Positions 1-8,198 of a stretch of DNA of 64,000 nt are shown piece by piece (the first letter of the stretch is position 1; each line of letters starts with the position of its first letter). This DNA is from Cognatundibacterium jejuense (lineage in GTDB: Bacteria; Pseudomonadota; Gammaproteobacteria; Burkholderiales; Burkholderiaceae_D), in the NCBI RefSeq assembly GCF_014284255.1, contig NZ_JACOFV010000009.1, positions 62,001 through 126,000 of the forward strand, written 5' to 3'. The notes beneath the pieces were generated by a model that saw nothing but the letters and a program-made list of their open reading frames with translations, was not told where the DNA came from and ran no database searches. Made by a program: the position numbers and the translations under genes.

Positions 1-2
1 GT

Positions 3-995
3 CGTCAATTTAGCTGCGAAGCAGACGAAACCGTATTATCCGCTGCTTTGCGCGCGGGCGTTGGTTTGCCTTATGGTTGTAAGAACGGTGCCTGTGGTTC
101 CTGCAAAGGTAAGATCACCAGCGGCAACGTCGTTCACGGCAACCATCAGCAACGCGCACTACCAGACAACGAAGAAGCGCAAGGCATGTCCTTGTTTTGC
201 TGCGCTAAGCCGCAATCTGATCTGACCATAGAAGCACGCGAAATTGCCGCCAGTGGTGAGTTTCCGGTCAAAAAGATGCCAACCCGCGTCGCCAAACTGG
301 AAAAACTGTCTGATGACGTCATGTTAATTGCTTTGCAATTACCAGCCAATGAGCGTCTCCAATATCGCGCCGGTCAGTACATCGAATTTATGTTGCGCGA
401 TGGCAAACGTCGCAGCTATAGCATGGCAAATGCCCCACATCTGGATGAACAGATCACTTTGCATGTACGCCATATGCCAGGTGGTTTATTCACCGACCAG
501 GTTTTCTCGACAATGAAAGAACGTGACATTTTGCGCTTTGAAGGCCCACATGGCACTTTCTTCTTGCGGGAAGACAGCGACAAACCTATCGTTCTGCTCG
601 CTTCAGGAACAGGTTTCGCGCCGATCAAAGCCTTGGTAGAACACCTGATTTACACAGAATCGACCCGCTCGGTCAGTTTGTATTGGGGTGGACGTCGTCC
701 AGCTGATTTATACATGGGGGCATTATGTGAAGAATGGGCTGCCAAATTGCCAAACTTTAAATATGTTCCTGTGGTCTCTGCTGCCTTGCCTGAAGATAAA
801 TGGAATGGTCGTACCGGATTTGTGCATCAAGCAGTACTCGCTGATTTTGCTGATTTGTCTGCGCATCAAGTCTACGCTTGTGGCGCACCTATCGTGGTGG
901 AATCTGCTCAGCGCGATTTCGTGGCACAACGTCAATTGCCAGCGGAAGAATTTTATGCAGACTCATTTACTTCAGAAGCTGATTTAGCAAATTAA
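3..995 (+). CDS. 2Fe-2S ferredoxin / flavin reductase fusion, 5' end outside window
   Basis: The frame is open to the left edge, so the true start lies upstream; only the last 330 codons are seen. The N-terminal part is a plant-type 2Fe-2S ferredoxin domain with the cluster motif YGCKNGACGSC and a distal Cys in SLFCCAKP. It is followed by a ferredoxin-NADP-reductase module: the flavin motif RSYSMANAP, a nucleotide-binding stretch LLASGTGFAPIKALVEH and a C-terminal VYACGAP. Proteins of this architecture pass electrons from NAD(P)H through flavin to the iron-sulfur cluster and on to a partner; in Burkholderiales they are usually annotated as CDP-6-deoxy-delta-3,4-glucoseen reductase (AscD-like), a name that is rarely tested. 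The real partner cannot be told from this window. Family call is firm, substrate is not. Confidence 0.85.
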   Translation, partial: RQFSCEADETVLSAALRAGVGLPYGCKNGACGSCKGKITSGNVVHGNHQQRALPDNEEAQGMSLFCCAKPQSDLTIEAREIAASGEFPVKKMPTRVAKLEKLSDDVMLIALQLPANERLQYRAGQYIEFMLRDGKRRSYSMANAPHLDEQITLHVRHMPGGLFTDQVFSTMKERDILRFEGPHGTFFLREDSDKPIVLLASGTGFAPIKALVEHLIYTESTRSVSLYWGGRRPADLYMGALCEEWAAKLPNFKYVPVVSAALPEDKWNGRTGFVHQAVLADFADLSAHQVYACGAPIVVESAQRDFVAQRQLPAEEFYADSFTSEADLAN

Positions 996-1055
996 TACTT
1001 CTGCTTACGTTTGGTTTCACGAGGAAATTTTTTTATGTCCGGATTAAAATTTATT

Positions 1056-1084
1056 TTGACGCACTGCGCAAAAAGTCCTACTAT
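1056..1084 (+). promoter_or_regulatory. Strong sigma-70 type promoter upstream of argD leader
   Basis: TTGACG (1056-1061) and TACTAT (1079-1084) are separated by exactly 17 bp. The predicted transcript would start near 1091, about 220 nt before the argD start codon, and runs first through a small ORF and a terminator hairpin. Confidence 0.65.
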
Positions 1085-1091
1085 CCGGTCT

Positions 1092-1172
1092 ATGAAAAAT
1101 TTTCCTGACATGTCTTCACCAAATATCGTGCGACGTCGCCGCTCGTTCAACGAGCCTGGGCGGATGTGTTAG
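1092..1172 (+). CDS. Candidate leader peptide with four consecutive Arg codons
   Basis: A 26-codon ORF begins one to two bases after the expected transcription start, so it would be translated as a leaderless message. It contains the run RRRR (codons CGA CGT CGC CGC, 1131-1142) and another Arg at codon 24. The same frame can also start at an ATG at 1035, 45 codons in all, with GAGGA upstream at 1021-1025. The Arg codons lie in the 5' arm of a hairpin, and a Rho-independent terminator stands between the ORF and argD, an arginine-biosynthesis gene. That order is the classical layout of ribosome-mediated attenuation. The function is inferred. The peptide could instead be a small protein or a chance ORF; an Arg-rich stretch alone is weak evidence. 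Confidence 0.45.
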   Translation: MKNFPDMSSPNIVRRRRSFNEPGRMC

Positions 1173-1247
1173 TGTACCTGCGCGTCAGATGAGACCGCAG
1201 CACCAGACCTAAGCCACAGGCCAACTCCTGTGGCTTTTTGCTTTTTT
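1139..1247 (+). promoter_or_regulatory. Candidate arginine attenuator: three successive hairpins
   Basis: Hairpin 1 spans 1139-1163 (CTCG/CGAG around loop TTCAA, extended by CCGC/GCGG) and includes the last Arg codon of the run. Hairpin 2 spans 1178-1200 (CTGCG-C-GTC with GACCGCAG). Hairpin 3 is the terminator at 1212-1235. Alternative pairings exist: CTGG and GCGG (1156-1163) can pair with CCAG (1203-1206) and CCGC (1195-1198), and GCCTG (1154-1158) can pair with CAGGC (1217-1221) in the terminator arm. These are the exclusive structures an attenuator needs, but no folding energies were computed. Confidence 0.4.
1212..1247 (+). terminator. Rho-independent terminator upstream of argD
   Basis: Perfect 9-bp stem AGCCACAGG / CCTGTGGCT with a 6-nt loop, followed directly by TTTTGCTTTTTT. 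It lies downstream of the promoter at 1056-1084 and upstream of argD, so full-length argD mRNA from that promoter must read through it. Confidence 0.8.
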
Positions 1248-1313
1248 ACGTTTTAATTTTTATTTTTTCGTTTGTTTTTTATCCACCTCTGGAATGACCT
1301 TAGGAGTCTCGAA

Positions 1314-2507
1314 ATGGAATTCAGTCAGTACAACGTTAATTCTCTGATGTACATCACACCACGCCCGGAAATCGTATTTACCGAAGGTAGCGGTATGTGG
1401 CTGACGGATAATAATGGCAAACGTTACCTCGATTATCTGCAAGGTTGGGCTGTTAATTGCCTGGGTCATAGCCCGGCGGTGATTTCCGATGCCTTGATTG
1501 CGCAGTCGAAAAAATTGCTCAATCCTTCTCCGGCTTTTTACAATGCACCGATGGTAGAACTGGCAACGTTGTTGACGCAAAACTCTTGTTTTGACCGCGT
1601 GTTCTTCACCAATAGCGGTGCTGAAGCCAATGAAGGCGCGATCAAACTCGCTCGTAAATGGGGACAACTGAATAAGAATGGCGCGTTTGAAATCATCACT
1701 TTTGATCATGGTTTCCACGGCCGTACTCTGGCAACCATGTCAGCCTCCGGTAAACCAGGCTGGGACAAACTCTTTGCACCACAAGTTTCTGGCTTCCCAA
1801 AAGCCGATCTGAACGATATCGCATCGGTCGAAAAATTAATCTCCGACAAAACCGTGGCAGTGATGCTGGAACCAATTCAGGGCGAAGGTGGCGTCATTCC
1901 AGCCAACCGTGAATTCATGCATGAGTTACGTGCATTAACCAAAAAACACGGCATCTTGTTGATCGTTGATGAAGTGCAGTCTGGCATGGGTCGCACTGGC
2001 GAATTATTTGCTTACCAGTTGTCTGGCATAACACCTGACATCATGACACTGGCCAAAGGCATAGGCGGTGGCGTTCCATTGGGTGCGCTGCTGTCCACGG
2101 AAGCAGTTGCTTGTTTTGTACCAGGTGATCAAGGCGGAACCTACAATGGCGCACCATTGATGACGGCAGTTGGCATCGCGGTATTGAAAGAATTGACCAA
2201 GCCGGGTTTCCTGAATTCAGTCAAAGAAAAAGCCCAATATCTGAGCGATGAATTGAATAAACTGTCCGAGGAATTTGGTCTGCAAGGTGAACGTGGCGAG
2301 GGCTTGTTGCGCGCCTTAAAACTCGGTAGCAATATCGGTGCAGAAATCGTTGAAGTAGCGCGCAATATGGAGCCAGTTGGCTTGCTGCTCAATTCTCCAC
2401 GTCCAGACTTATTGCGTTTTATGCCAGCCTTGAATGTGACGAAAGAAGAGTTGGATCTGATGTTGAGTATGTTGCGTACCGTATTGAAGCAAGTAAAAAA
2501 TAAGTAA
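1314..2507 (+). CDS. argD: Acetylornithine aminotransferase
   Basis: A PLP-dependent class III aminotransferase of 397 residues, a normal family length. It transfers the amino group from N-acetylornithine to 2-oxoglutarate (the reverse in biosynthesis) in the cytoplasmic arginine pathway. Visible motifs are [20 protein letters not shown] (PLP phosphate binding), the Asp motif [12 protein letters not shown], the Schiff-base lysine K248 in [10 protein letters not shown], and [12 protein letters not shown]. The start at 1314 is chosen because TTAGGAGTCTCGAA precedes it; the frame extends upstream to 1272 without a ribosome site. The sequence strongly resembles the Burkholderiales acetylornithine transaminase type. 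It is transcribed alone here and sits behind a candidate Arg attenuator. The stop codon lies inside an 11-bp tandem repeat. Confidence 0.88.
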   Translation: MEFSQYNVNSLMYITPRPEIVFTEGSGMWLTDNNGKRYLDYLQGWAVNCLGHSPAVISDALIAQSKKLLNPSPAFYNAPMVELATLLTQNSCFDRVFFTNSGAEANEGAIKLARKWGQLNKNGAFEIITFDHGFHGRTLATMSASGKPGWDKLFAPQVSGFPKADLNDIASVEKLISDKTVAVMLEPIQGEGGVIPANREFMHELRALTKKHGILLIVDEVQSGMGRTGELFAYQLSGITPDIMTLAKGIGGGVPLGALLSTEAVACFVPGDQGGTYNGAPLMTAVGIAVLKELTKPGFLNSVKEKAQYLSDELNKLSEEFGLQGERGEGLLRALKLGSNIGAEIVEVARNMEPVGLLLNSPRPDLLRFMPALNVTKEELDLMLSMLRTVLKQVKNK

Positions 2508-2560
2508 AAAATAAGTAAAAAATAAGTAAAAAATAAGTAAAAAATAAGTAAAAAATAAGT
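2491..2560 (+). repeat. 11-bp tandem repeat spanning the argD stop codon
   Basis: Six full copies of AAGTAAAAAAT plus a partial AAGT. The argD stop TAA (2505-2507) is in the second copy, and the other copies form the start of the 3' untranslated region. Because 11 is not a multiple of three, the unit reads differently in successive copies, with stops recurring in all frames. Confidence 0.95.
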
Positions 2561-2612
2561 TGAAATATACAAAGAAATAATCACATTTTCTTTCACTTTC
2601 TCGTCTTAAAAT

Positions 2613-2655
2613 AAAACAGCCGCAGTAGTCACCTACTGCGGCTGTTTTATTTTTT
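2613..2655. terminator. Bidirectional terminator between convergent genes
   Basis: A perfect 16-bp inverted repeat (2613-2628 with 2633-2648, core CAGCCGCAGTAG, 4-nt loop) is flanked by A and T runs on both sides. It separates argD from the convergent glycosidase gene and should end transcription from both. Confidence 0.9.
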
Positions 2656-2661
2656 ATTTCA

Positions 2662-4440
2662 TCAAGATTTCAACACAAAGTGCATCACTGATTGTGCAGG
2701 CAAGGTATAACTAAATGTGTTGTTGGTCACAGCCCCGACACCATTACGTGGCGTAACGTTCGGGCTACTTGCATCAACGCCCCAGGTTTGAACATTTTTA
2801 AACGCCACGGGGTTTTTAATTTGCACGCTGGCTGATAGTGGCGTATTCAAACGATTAATTGCAATCACGTGCAGTGTATTCGGATCTTTCTTACTCACAG
2901 CCGCATACACCGTTCCATTGCCGTTATTTGTCGACACGGCTTTGACGGACACTTCAGGGAAAACTGATTTTTTACCGTCATAGTTACGGTACAGTTTAAA
3001 ACCGGCAGCGATATATCCTTCAACATCACCAAAATAACTTGCCATATACACGCCTTGCTGGCCAAAAGCACCCAAAGCATCGGCTTGTGCAATCGCTCCA
3101 GTGACATCGGTTTTTCCACCAAAATCATATTCTGTCACCGCTAGCTTTGTACCTGGATAAAAGTCAGCGACAGATTGCTTTAATTTTGGAATCAGTTGCA
3201 AACCACGACCATCGGTAAAACCATAGCCTGGTTGGGTTATCCAGGTCGGCTCAACGTAATTAGCATCCCATAAACTACGTGCAGCCTGGACTCTATCACT
3301 TGGGTTGCTGGAGGCCTGCGGGTAGTAATGGAATGACAGCGTGTCTAACAAACGGTGACCTGCGCTGGCAGACGCTTTACGCATTTTATCCAAATACACA
3401 TTGGCAAACGTCATGCCGTTATAGCGATAACGATCACCCGTTTTATTGGTCAGATAAGGCTCAACGTTATAGGTATTCCAATCACTCGGTTGGCGTGATT
3501 GTGAACCATCCCATACCGCCCACAAACTAAACAATCCTAAATAACCGCTGACGGCTGGTCCGTACGTTTCTGCCGTACTATCCATCCGTTTTACCGTAGC
3601 AGCCAGGCTGACATTTTTTTGCATCACATCTGCGACTGTTGTCAGATTCGGATACAGCAAAGGATGGGTACCTTCGCCATATTGAGATGGCCACAAGTGC
3701 CACAAGTCTGGTTCATTATCCAGCTCGTATGCCTTGACGCCTTTGGCTGCTGAGGCTTTGCCAAAATTTTTCAATAAAAAATTGATCTCTTCATCAATAT
3801 AGACCACACCATCACCGATCGCAGGCGTCAGACTCAGTGGACCCGCACTCGCTGGTTTATCGTTGACGATAGTGACCCAACGTGCCAGATCAACATTTGA
3901 CGCACCGGGCGCACTTTGCCACAGCTGCGAGCCATTGCACATCCCTGGCGGATTCAGGTTCACGATGTCCTTAGGTAGCTTTCCCGCTGCTGGCAATTGC
4001 AATAATGAATACGTTCCCAAGGTCAAAGACTGGCTGTGAAACGTTTTGATCGCAGCACCTGGTGCGTAATAGGCCAGACCAGCATTATTGTTGGGTTCGC
4101 CCGCTCCAGTGGCGTATGTAACGCCTGCATTGGACGAATTACACCAGTCCATACCCGAATTGCTGACACCATTTTCCCAGTTATAACTGGTCATATTATT
4201 GCCACCCATACGGCGTGAAGTCAGATTCAGGGCTTGGAGATTAGCTTGCCCACCCTGATTGTCCCAGCCAGCGCGACCAGTACCATCGGCGTAAGCGTTA
4301 TAGCCATAAATCAATGGGCTGATGTTGTTGCGCTGCGACTGCGTATCAATGCTAAAAGTCACACTCTGTGCTTGCGATAAAGAAAATTCTGCTGACATAC
4401 TGCATATTGCAAGAACTTTGGCGATAGTAGAGGGTCTCAT
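2662..4440 (-). CDS. Secreted glycoside hydrolase, family 44-like (endoglucanase/mannanase type)
   Basis: 592 residues. The start at 4440 follows GGGAG at a good distance; the frame runs 18 codons further up without a ribosome site. The first ~24 residues look like a signal peptide (a hydrophobic core, then SLSQAQS), so the enzyme is exported. The GH44-like features are an early ISPLIYGYNAY, then SRRMGGNNMTSYNWENG, the acid motif YELDNEPDLW (likely proton donor) and VTEYDFGG (likely nucleophile region), with a C-terminal beta domain. GH44 enzymes cut internal beta-1,4 links in cellulose, xyloglucan or mannan. The family assignment is from motif recall. It stands alone, convergent with argD and divergent from the protease gene at 4711. 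Confidence 0.7.
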   Translation of the reverse strand: MRPSTIAKVLAICSMSAEFSLSQAQSVTFSIDTQSQRNNISPLIYGYNAYADGTGRAGWDNQGGQANLQALNLTSRRMGGNNMTSYNWENGVSNSGMDWCNSSNAGVTYATGAGEPNNNAGLAYYAPGAAIKTFHSQSLTLGTYSLLQLPAAGKLPKDIVNLNPPGMCNGSQLWQSAPGASNVDLARWVTIVNDKPASAGPLSLTPAIGDGVVYIDEEINFLLKNFGKASAAKGVKAYELDNEPDLWHLWPSQYGEGTHPLLYPNLTTVADVMQKNVSLAATVKRMDSTAETYGPAVSGYLGLFSLWAVWDGSQSRQPSDWNTYNVEPYLTNKTGDRYRYNGMTFANVYLDKMRKASASAGHRLLDTLSFHYYPQASSNPSDRVQAARSLWDANYVEPTWITQPGYGFTDGRGLQLIPKLKQSVADFYPGTKLAVTEYDFGGKTDVTGAIAQADALGAFGQQGVYMASYFGDVEGYIAAGFKLYRNYDGKKSVFPEVSVKAVSTNNGNGTVYAAVSKKDPNTLHVIAINRLNTPLSASVQIKNPVAFKNVQTWGVDASSPNVTPRNGVGAVTNNTFSYTLPAQSVMHFVLKS

Positions 4441-4710
4441 TGAATTCTCCCGAATACGATTAACTCGAATGACTGCATACAAAGATTTCCACATGGAAAT
4501 ATTTATTGACGAGTGTCGTTTTAGGCTAATACTTGCCCCATTTCAACAGATCTTACAATTCAGTAACATTTCTTGCTCTTTTATATTAAAAATGAATGCT
4601 TCTCCTTATTAAACAAATATCTTACGTATTTTTTTAATATCAAATCGAAGTCAACATACTTGCTATTAACCCTTCAACTCCAAGAACAAATTATTCTATT
4701 GAGACGCATT

Positions 4711-7700
4711 ATGAAACTAACCAGACTTGCCCTTTTAATCAGTTTTAGTTTAGGACTTAATAATCTGCCATTTGCAGTCGCAGCAAATGGCCCCGCTTAT
4801 TACCGATTCCCGAGTGTGAGAGCTGATACCGTGGTATTTACCGCAGAAGGGGATATCTGGAAAGTCGGCACAAATGGTGGTCAGGCGCAGCGGTTAACCT
4901 CACATCCGGGAACAGAGCTCTATCCGACGATCTCACAAGATGGCCAAATGCTGGCATTTTCTGCCGCTTATGACGGTGCTACCGAAGCGTATGTCATGCC
5001 GATCAACGGCGGCCTGCCAAAACGAATCAGCTTCGAAAACGATGTCGTGAGTGTCCTTGGCTGGACAGCACGAGGAGAAGTGCTGATCAGCACACAAAAT
5101 AGTACAGGCCCCGGTGCACATAGAATTATCTCAGCCATTGATCCGAAAACCATGGCGCGCCGCGTGTTCCCGGTCGCAGATGCCAATGAGGCAACACTCG
5201 ACGATAGTGGCAGATATTTGTATTTCACCCGCTTTGGCTTGCAGATGACGAATGACAATGCCAAGCATTATCGCGGTGGCGCTAACGCTCAACTATGGCG
5301 TTACGATTTGGAAGGAAAAGCCGAAGCAATCAATCTTTTCCCACAAGATAAGAGTAACAACAAACGTCCTATGTGGTGGCAAGGACGTTTGTATTTTATG
5401 AGTGACCGTGATGGTACGTTCAACATCTGGAGCGCCAATCCAGATGGCAGCGCAGCCCAGGCCCTGACTCATCAGCAAGAATGGGAAGTAAGAAATGCAG
5501 CACTCGGCGATGGCAAAATCACGTATCAACTCGGTGCCGACCTGCATCTGTTGGACCTGCGTGATCAGTCCGATAAGACGCTAAATATCAACCTCGTTTC
5601 TGACTTTGATCAGGAACGTCAACACCTTATTAAGAACCCACTCGAATATTTGACCTATAGTGATTTTTCCGGCAAAGGAGACCGCTTATTGTTGACGGCG
5701 CGTGGCCATGTGACGAATGTAGGGCTTGGCAAACAACGTCGCATCGATTTACCGATACCTGCTGATGCACGAGCCCGTTCGGCAGTATTTTCTGCTGATC
5801 AAAAATCGGCGTATGCGATTGTCGACACCACGGGTGAAAACGAGATCTGGAAGTTTCCCGCCAATGGCATAGGGAAACCTGAAGTGCTGACGACGGATGG
5901 CATTGTTCATCGCTTCAATCTTTTCCCATCGCCAGATGGTAAATGGCTCGCACATACCGATAAACGGGGACGTTTATGGCTACTGGATCTCGCCACAAAA
6001 GCAAATCGGCTGATTGATGATGCCGGGAAAATTGGTGTCCCGGAATTTGATAATATCGTCTGGTCTCCAGATAGCCAGACCATTGCAGTGACGCGACCAA
6101 ACACTGACGTACAGCGCACTCAAATTGGCTTATATTCGCTTGCCGACAAGCAAATGCGTTTTGTGACCAGCGACCATTACGAATCACGTTCACCGGTATT
6201 TTCTGGCGATGGACATTGGCTCTATTTCTTATCTGATCGCAGCTTTAAAGTGGGTAACAACGCACCATGGGGTGACCGCAACCTAGGACCGAGTTTTGAT
6301 AAGCGTACCGGCGTTTATGTCATTGCTTTACAAGCCAAGCTGCGCTTCCCCTACAAAGCAGTCGATGAATTACATGTACCACCTGTTCCAGAAAAAGTTG
6401 AAGCCAACAAAGCAGAAGCTACAAGCAAGGAAAAAGCAACGAAGCCTGGCTTGCCTACGATTGAATATCAAGGATTAGCGCAACGCTTGTATCAGGTACC
6501 AGTGGCAGCGGGAAACTATCGCAACCTTGCGATTGACGACAAGCGCCTGTATTTCATTGAGCAAGAAGCGAATGAAGAAAAAGGTGAACTTAAAACACTC
6601 GCAATCAGCAACACAAGTCCTAAACCTGAAGTATTTGCCAGTGGAGTTCGTGACTTTAATCTGTCCAACGATAAAAAACATGTGTTCTACCGGACAGCAA
6701 CATCGGCCGGTGCCGGTAGTGGTGACTTTGTGATAGTCGATGCAGGTGCCAAAGCACCTACCGATCTCAGTCAGGCCAAAGTCAGTATCAACGACTGGAG
6801 TTTTATCGTTGATCCGCGTCAAGAATGGCGTGAAATATTTGGTGACGCATGGCGTATGCACAGAGATTATTTTTACGACAGCAATATGCGTGGTGTCGAT
6901 TGGAATACGATACGCAGTAAATATATGCCATTAGTCGACCGTGTTACCGATCGCGGGGAACTCAATGACGTCCTGGCGCAGATGGCAAGTGAAGTCGGTG
7001 CACTGCATTCGCAATTCCGTCCCGGTGATATTCGTAAAGCTGCGCCTGAAGGAACTCCCGCCTCTTTGGGTGCGGTATTAACACGTAGCACGGAAGGCGT
7101 TATCATCGAGCATATTTATCGTACCGAAGCCGAACTGCCGGGTGAACAAGGGCCGCTGGCACAAGCGGATCTTGACGTGAAAGAAGGCGACCAGATTTTG
7201 AGTGTCAATGGTCAGTCAATTACTGCAGCGCGTGATATTTCCGACTTATTGATCAATCAGGTTGATAAACAAGTTTTATTACAAATCAAGCGTGACAAGC
7301 AAGCCCCTCATGAAGTGATCGTTACGCCGGTGAGTATGAAAAAACATGCCGACCTGCGTTATAGCGATTGGGAACAAAGCAGAAGTGAACGGGTTAGCCA
7401 GGCATCAAAAGGTAAAATCGGTTATCTGCATTTACGCGCTATGGGACCAGATGACATCAATTCATTTGCCCGCGATTTTTATAGCAATATCAATCGCGAT
7501 GGTCTTATCATCGATGTCCGTCGTAATCGTGGTGGTAATATTGATAGCTGGATTATAGAAAAGCTGTTACGCAAAGCCTGGGCCTTCTGGTCTAATCCAT
7601 CCTCAGCACCTAGCACCAATATGCAGCAAACCTTCCGTGGCCATCTGGTAGTGCTGGTCGATGAACTGACTTATTCCGATGGCGAAACTTTCGCCGCAGG

Positions 7701-8013
7701 CATTAAAGCGCTCAAGCTCGCACCTTTGGTTGGCAAACGTACCGCTGGTGCCGGCGTCTGGTTATCGGACAACAATTCATTGACAGATAACGGTATGATA
7801 CGAGCAGCTGAAAATGCCCAGTTTAGTGTCGATGGCCATTGGTTAGTCGAAGGTGTAGGCGTAACACCAGATATAGAAGTGGACAACTTGCCGCACGCGA
7901 CATTTAAGGGACAGGACCAACAATTGGAGACAGCAATCAAAATTTTGCAAGAGAAGCTGCAATCTGAACCGGTCAAACCCCTGACTCCACACGTCTTTCC
8001 GCCACTCAAATAA
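4711..8013 (+). CDS. Periplasmic Tricorn-type protease (peptidase S41B with PDZ)
   Basis: 1100 residues starting MKLTRLALLISFSLGL, a clear signal peptide; the frame extends up to 4573 but that extension covers the leader and lacks a ribosome site. Residues ~25-600 contain repeated beta-propeller blades of the TolB/WD40 type (for example EGDIWKVGTNGG and LFPSPDGKWLAHTD). Then comes a Tricorn core region with His766 in SEVGALHSQ, a PDZ domain (VKEGDQILSVNGQSI) and an S41 catalytic domain with likely nucleophile Ser989 in ELTYSDGETFA, followed by GKRTAGAGVW. Tricorn-family enzymes degrade peptides; bacterial relatives are often exported. No operon partner. It ends 22 bp before a terminator. Confidence 0.85.
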   Translation: MKLTRLALLISFSLGLNNLPFAVAANGPAYYRFPSVRADTVVFTAEGDIWKVGTNGGQAQRLTSHPGTELYPTISQDGQMLAFSAAYDGATEAYVMPINGGLPKRISFENDVVSVLGWTARGEVLISTQNSTGPGAHRIISAIDPKTMARRVFPVADANEATLDDSGRYLYFTRFGLQMTNDNAKHYRGGANAQLWRYDLEGKAEAINLFPQDKSNNKRPMWWQGRLYFMSDRDGTFNIWSANPDGSAAQALTHQQEWEVRNAALGDGKITYQLGADLHLLDLRDQSDKTLNINLVSDFDQERQHLIKNPLEYLTYSDFSGKGDRLLLTARGHVTNVGLGKQRRIDLPIPADARARSAVFSADQKSAYAIVDTTGENEIWKFPANGIGKPEVLTTDGIVHRFNLFPSPDGKWLAHTDKRGRLWLLDLATKANRLIDDAGKIGVPEFDNIVWSPDSQTIAVTRPNTDVQRTQIGLYSLADKQMRFVTSDHYESRSPVFSGDGHWLYFLSDRSFKVGNNAPWGDRNLGPSFDKRTGVYVIALQAKLRFPYKAVDELHVPPVPEKVEANKAEATSKEKATKPGLPTIEYQGLAQRLYQVPVAAGNYRNLAIDDKRLYFIEQEANEEKGELKTLAISNTSPKPEVFASGVRDFNLSNDKKHVFYRTATSAGAGSGDFVIVDAGAKAPTDLSQAKVSINDWSFIVDPRQEWREIFGDAWRMHRDYFYDSNMRGVDWNTIRSKYMPLVDRVTDRGELNDVLAQMASEVGALHSQFRPGDIRKAAPEGTPASLGAVLTRSTEGVIIEHIYRTEAELPGEQGPLAQADLDVKEGDQILSVNGQSITAARDISDLLINQVDKQVLLQIKRDKQAPHEVIVTPVSMKKHADLRYSDWEQSRSERVSQASKGKIGYLHLRAMGPDDINSFARDFYSNINRDGLIIDVRRNRGGNIDSWIIEKLLRKAWAFWSNPSSAPSTNMQQTFRGHLVVLVDELTYSDGETFAAGIKALKLAPLVGKRTAGAGVWLSDNNSLTDNGMIRAAENAQFSVDGHWLVEGVGVTPDIEVDNLPHATFKGQDQQLETAIKILQEKLQSEPVKPLTPHVFPPLK

Positions 8014-8034
8014 GCTTTTTCTATACGCCACTTC

Positions 8035-8069
8035 CACATCCCCTGGTGAAGTAAGACAGGGGATGTTTT
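8035..8069 (+). terminator. Rho-independent terminator after the Tricorn-type protease
   Basis: Perfect 10-bp stem ACATCCCCTG / CAGGGGATGT with an 11-nt loop, followed by TTTTC. Confidence 0.85.
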
Positions 8070-8198
8070 TCTCGCAAGCAATTCCGTTGACCATCTGACG
8101 GTCACTCCATTAGAATCTGCGCTAGTATCAGCCCTTGCAGCAACGCTGGTGCTGTCTGCGCGATTTCCTTGGCTTACTCATTACAATCAAAGGCTGCT

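Noticed and set aside
1035-1247. Leader region of argD as 6S, SRP or another known structured RNA
   Set aside because: No 6S bubble or SRP tetraloop signature was recognised; the promoter-ORF-terminator order fits a leader better.
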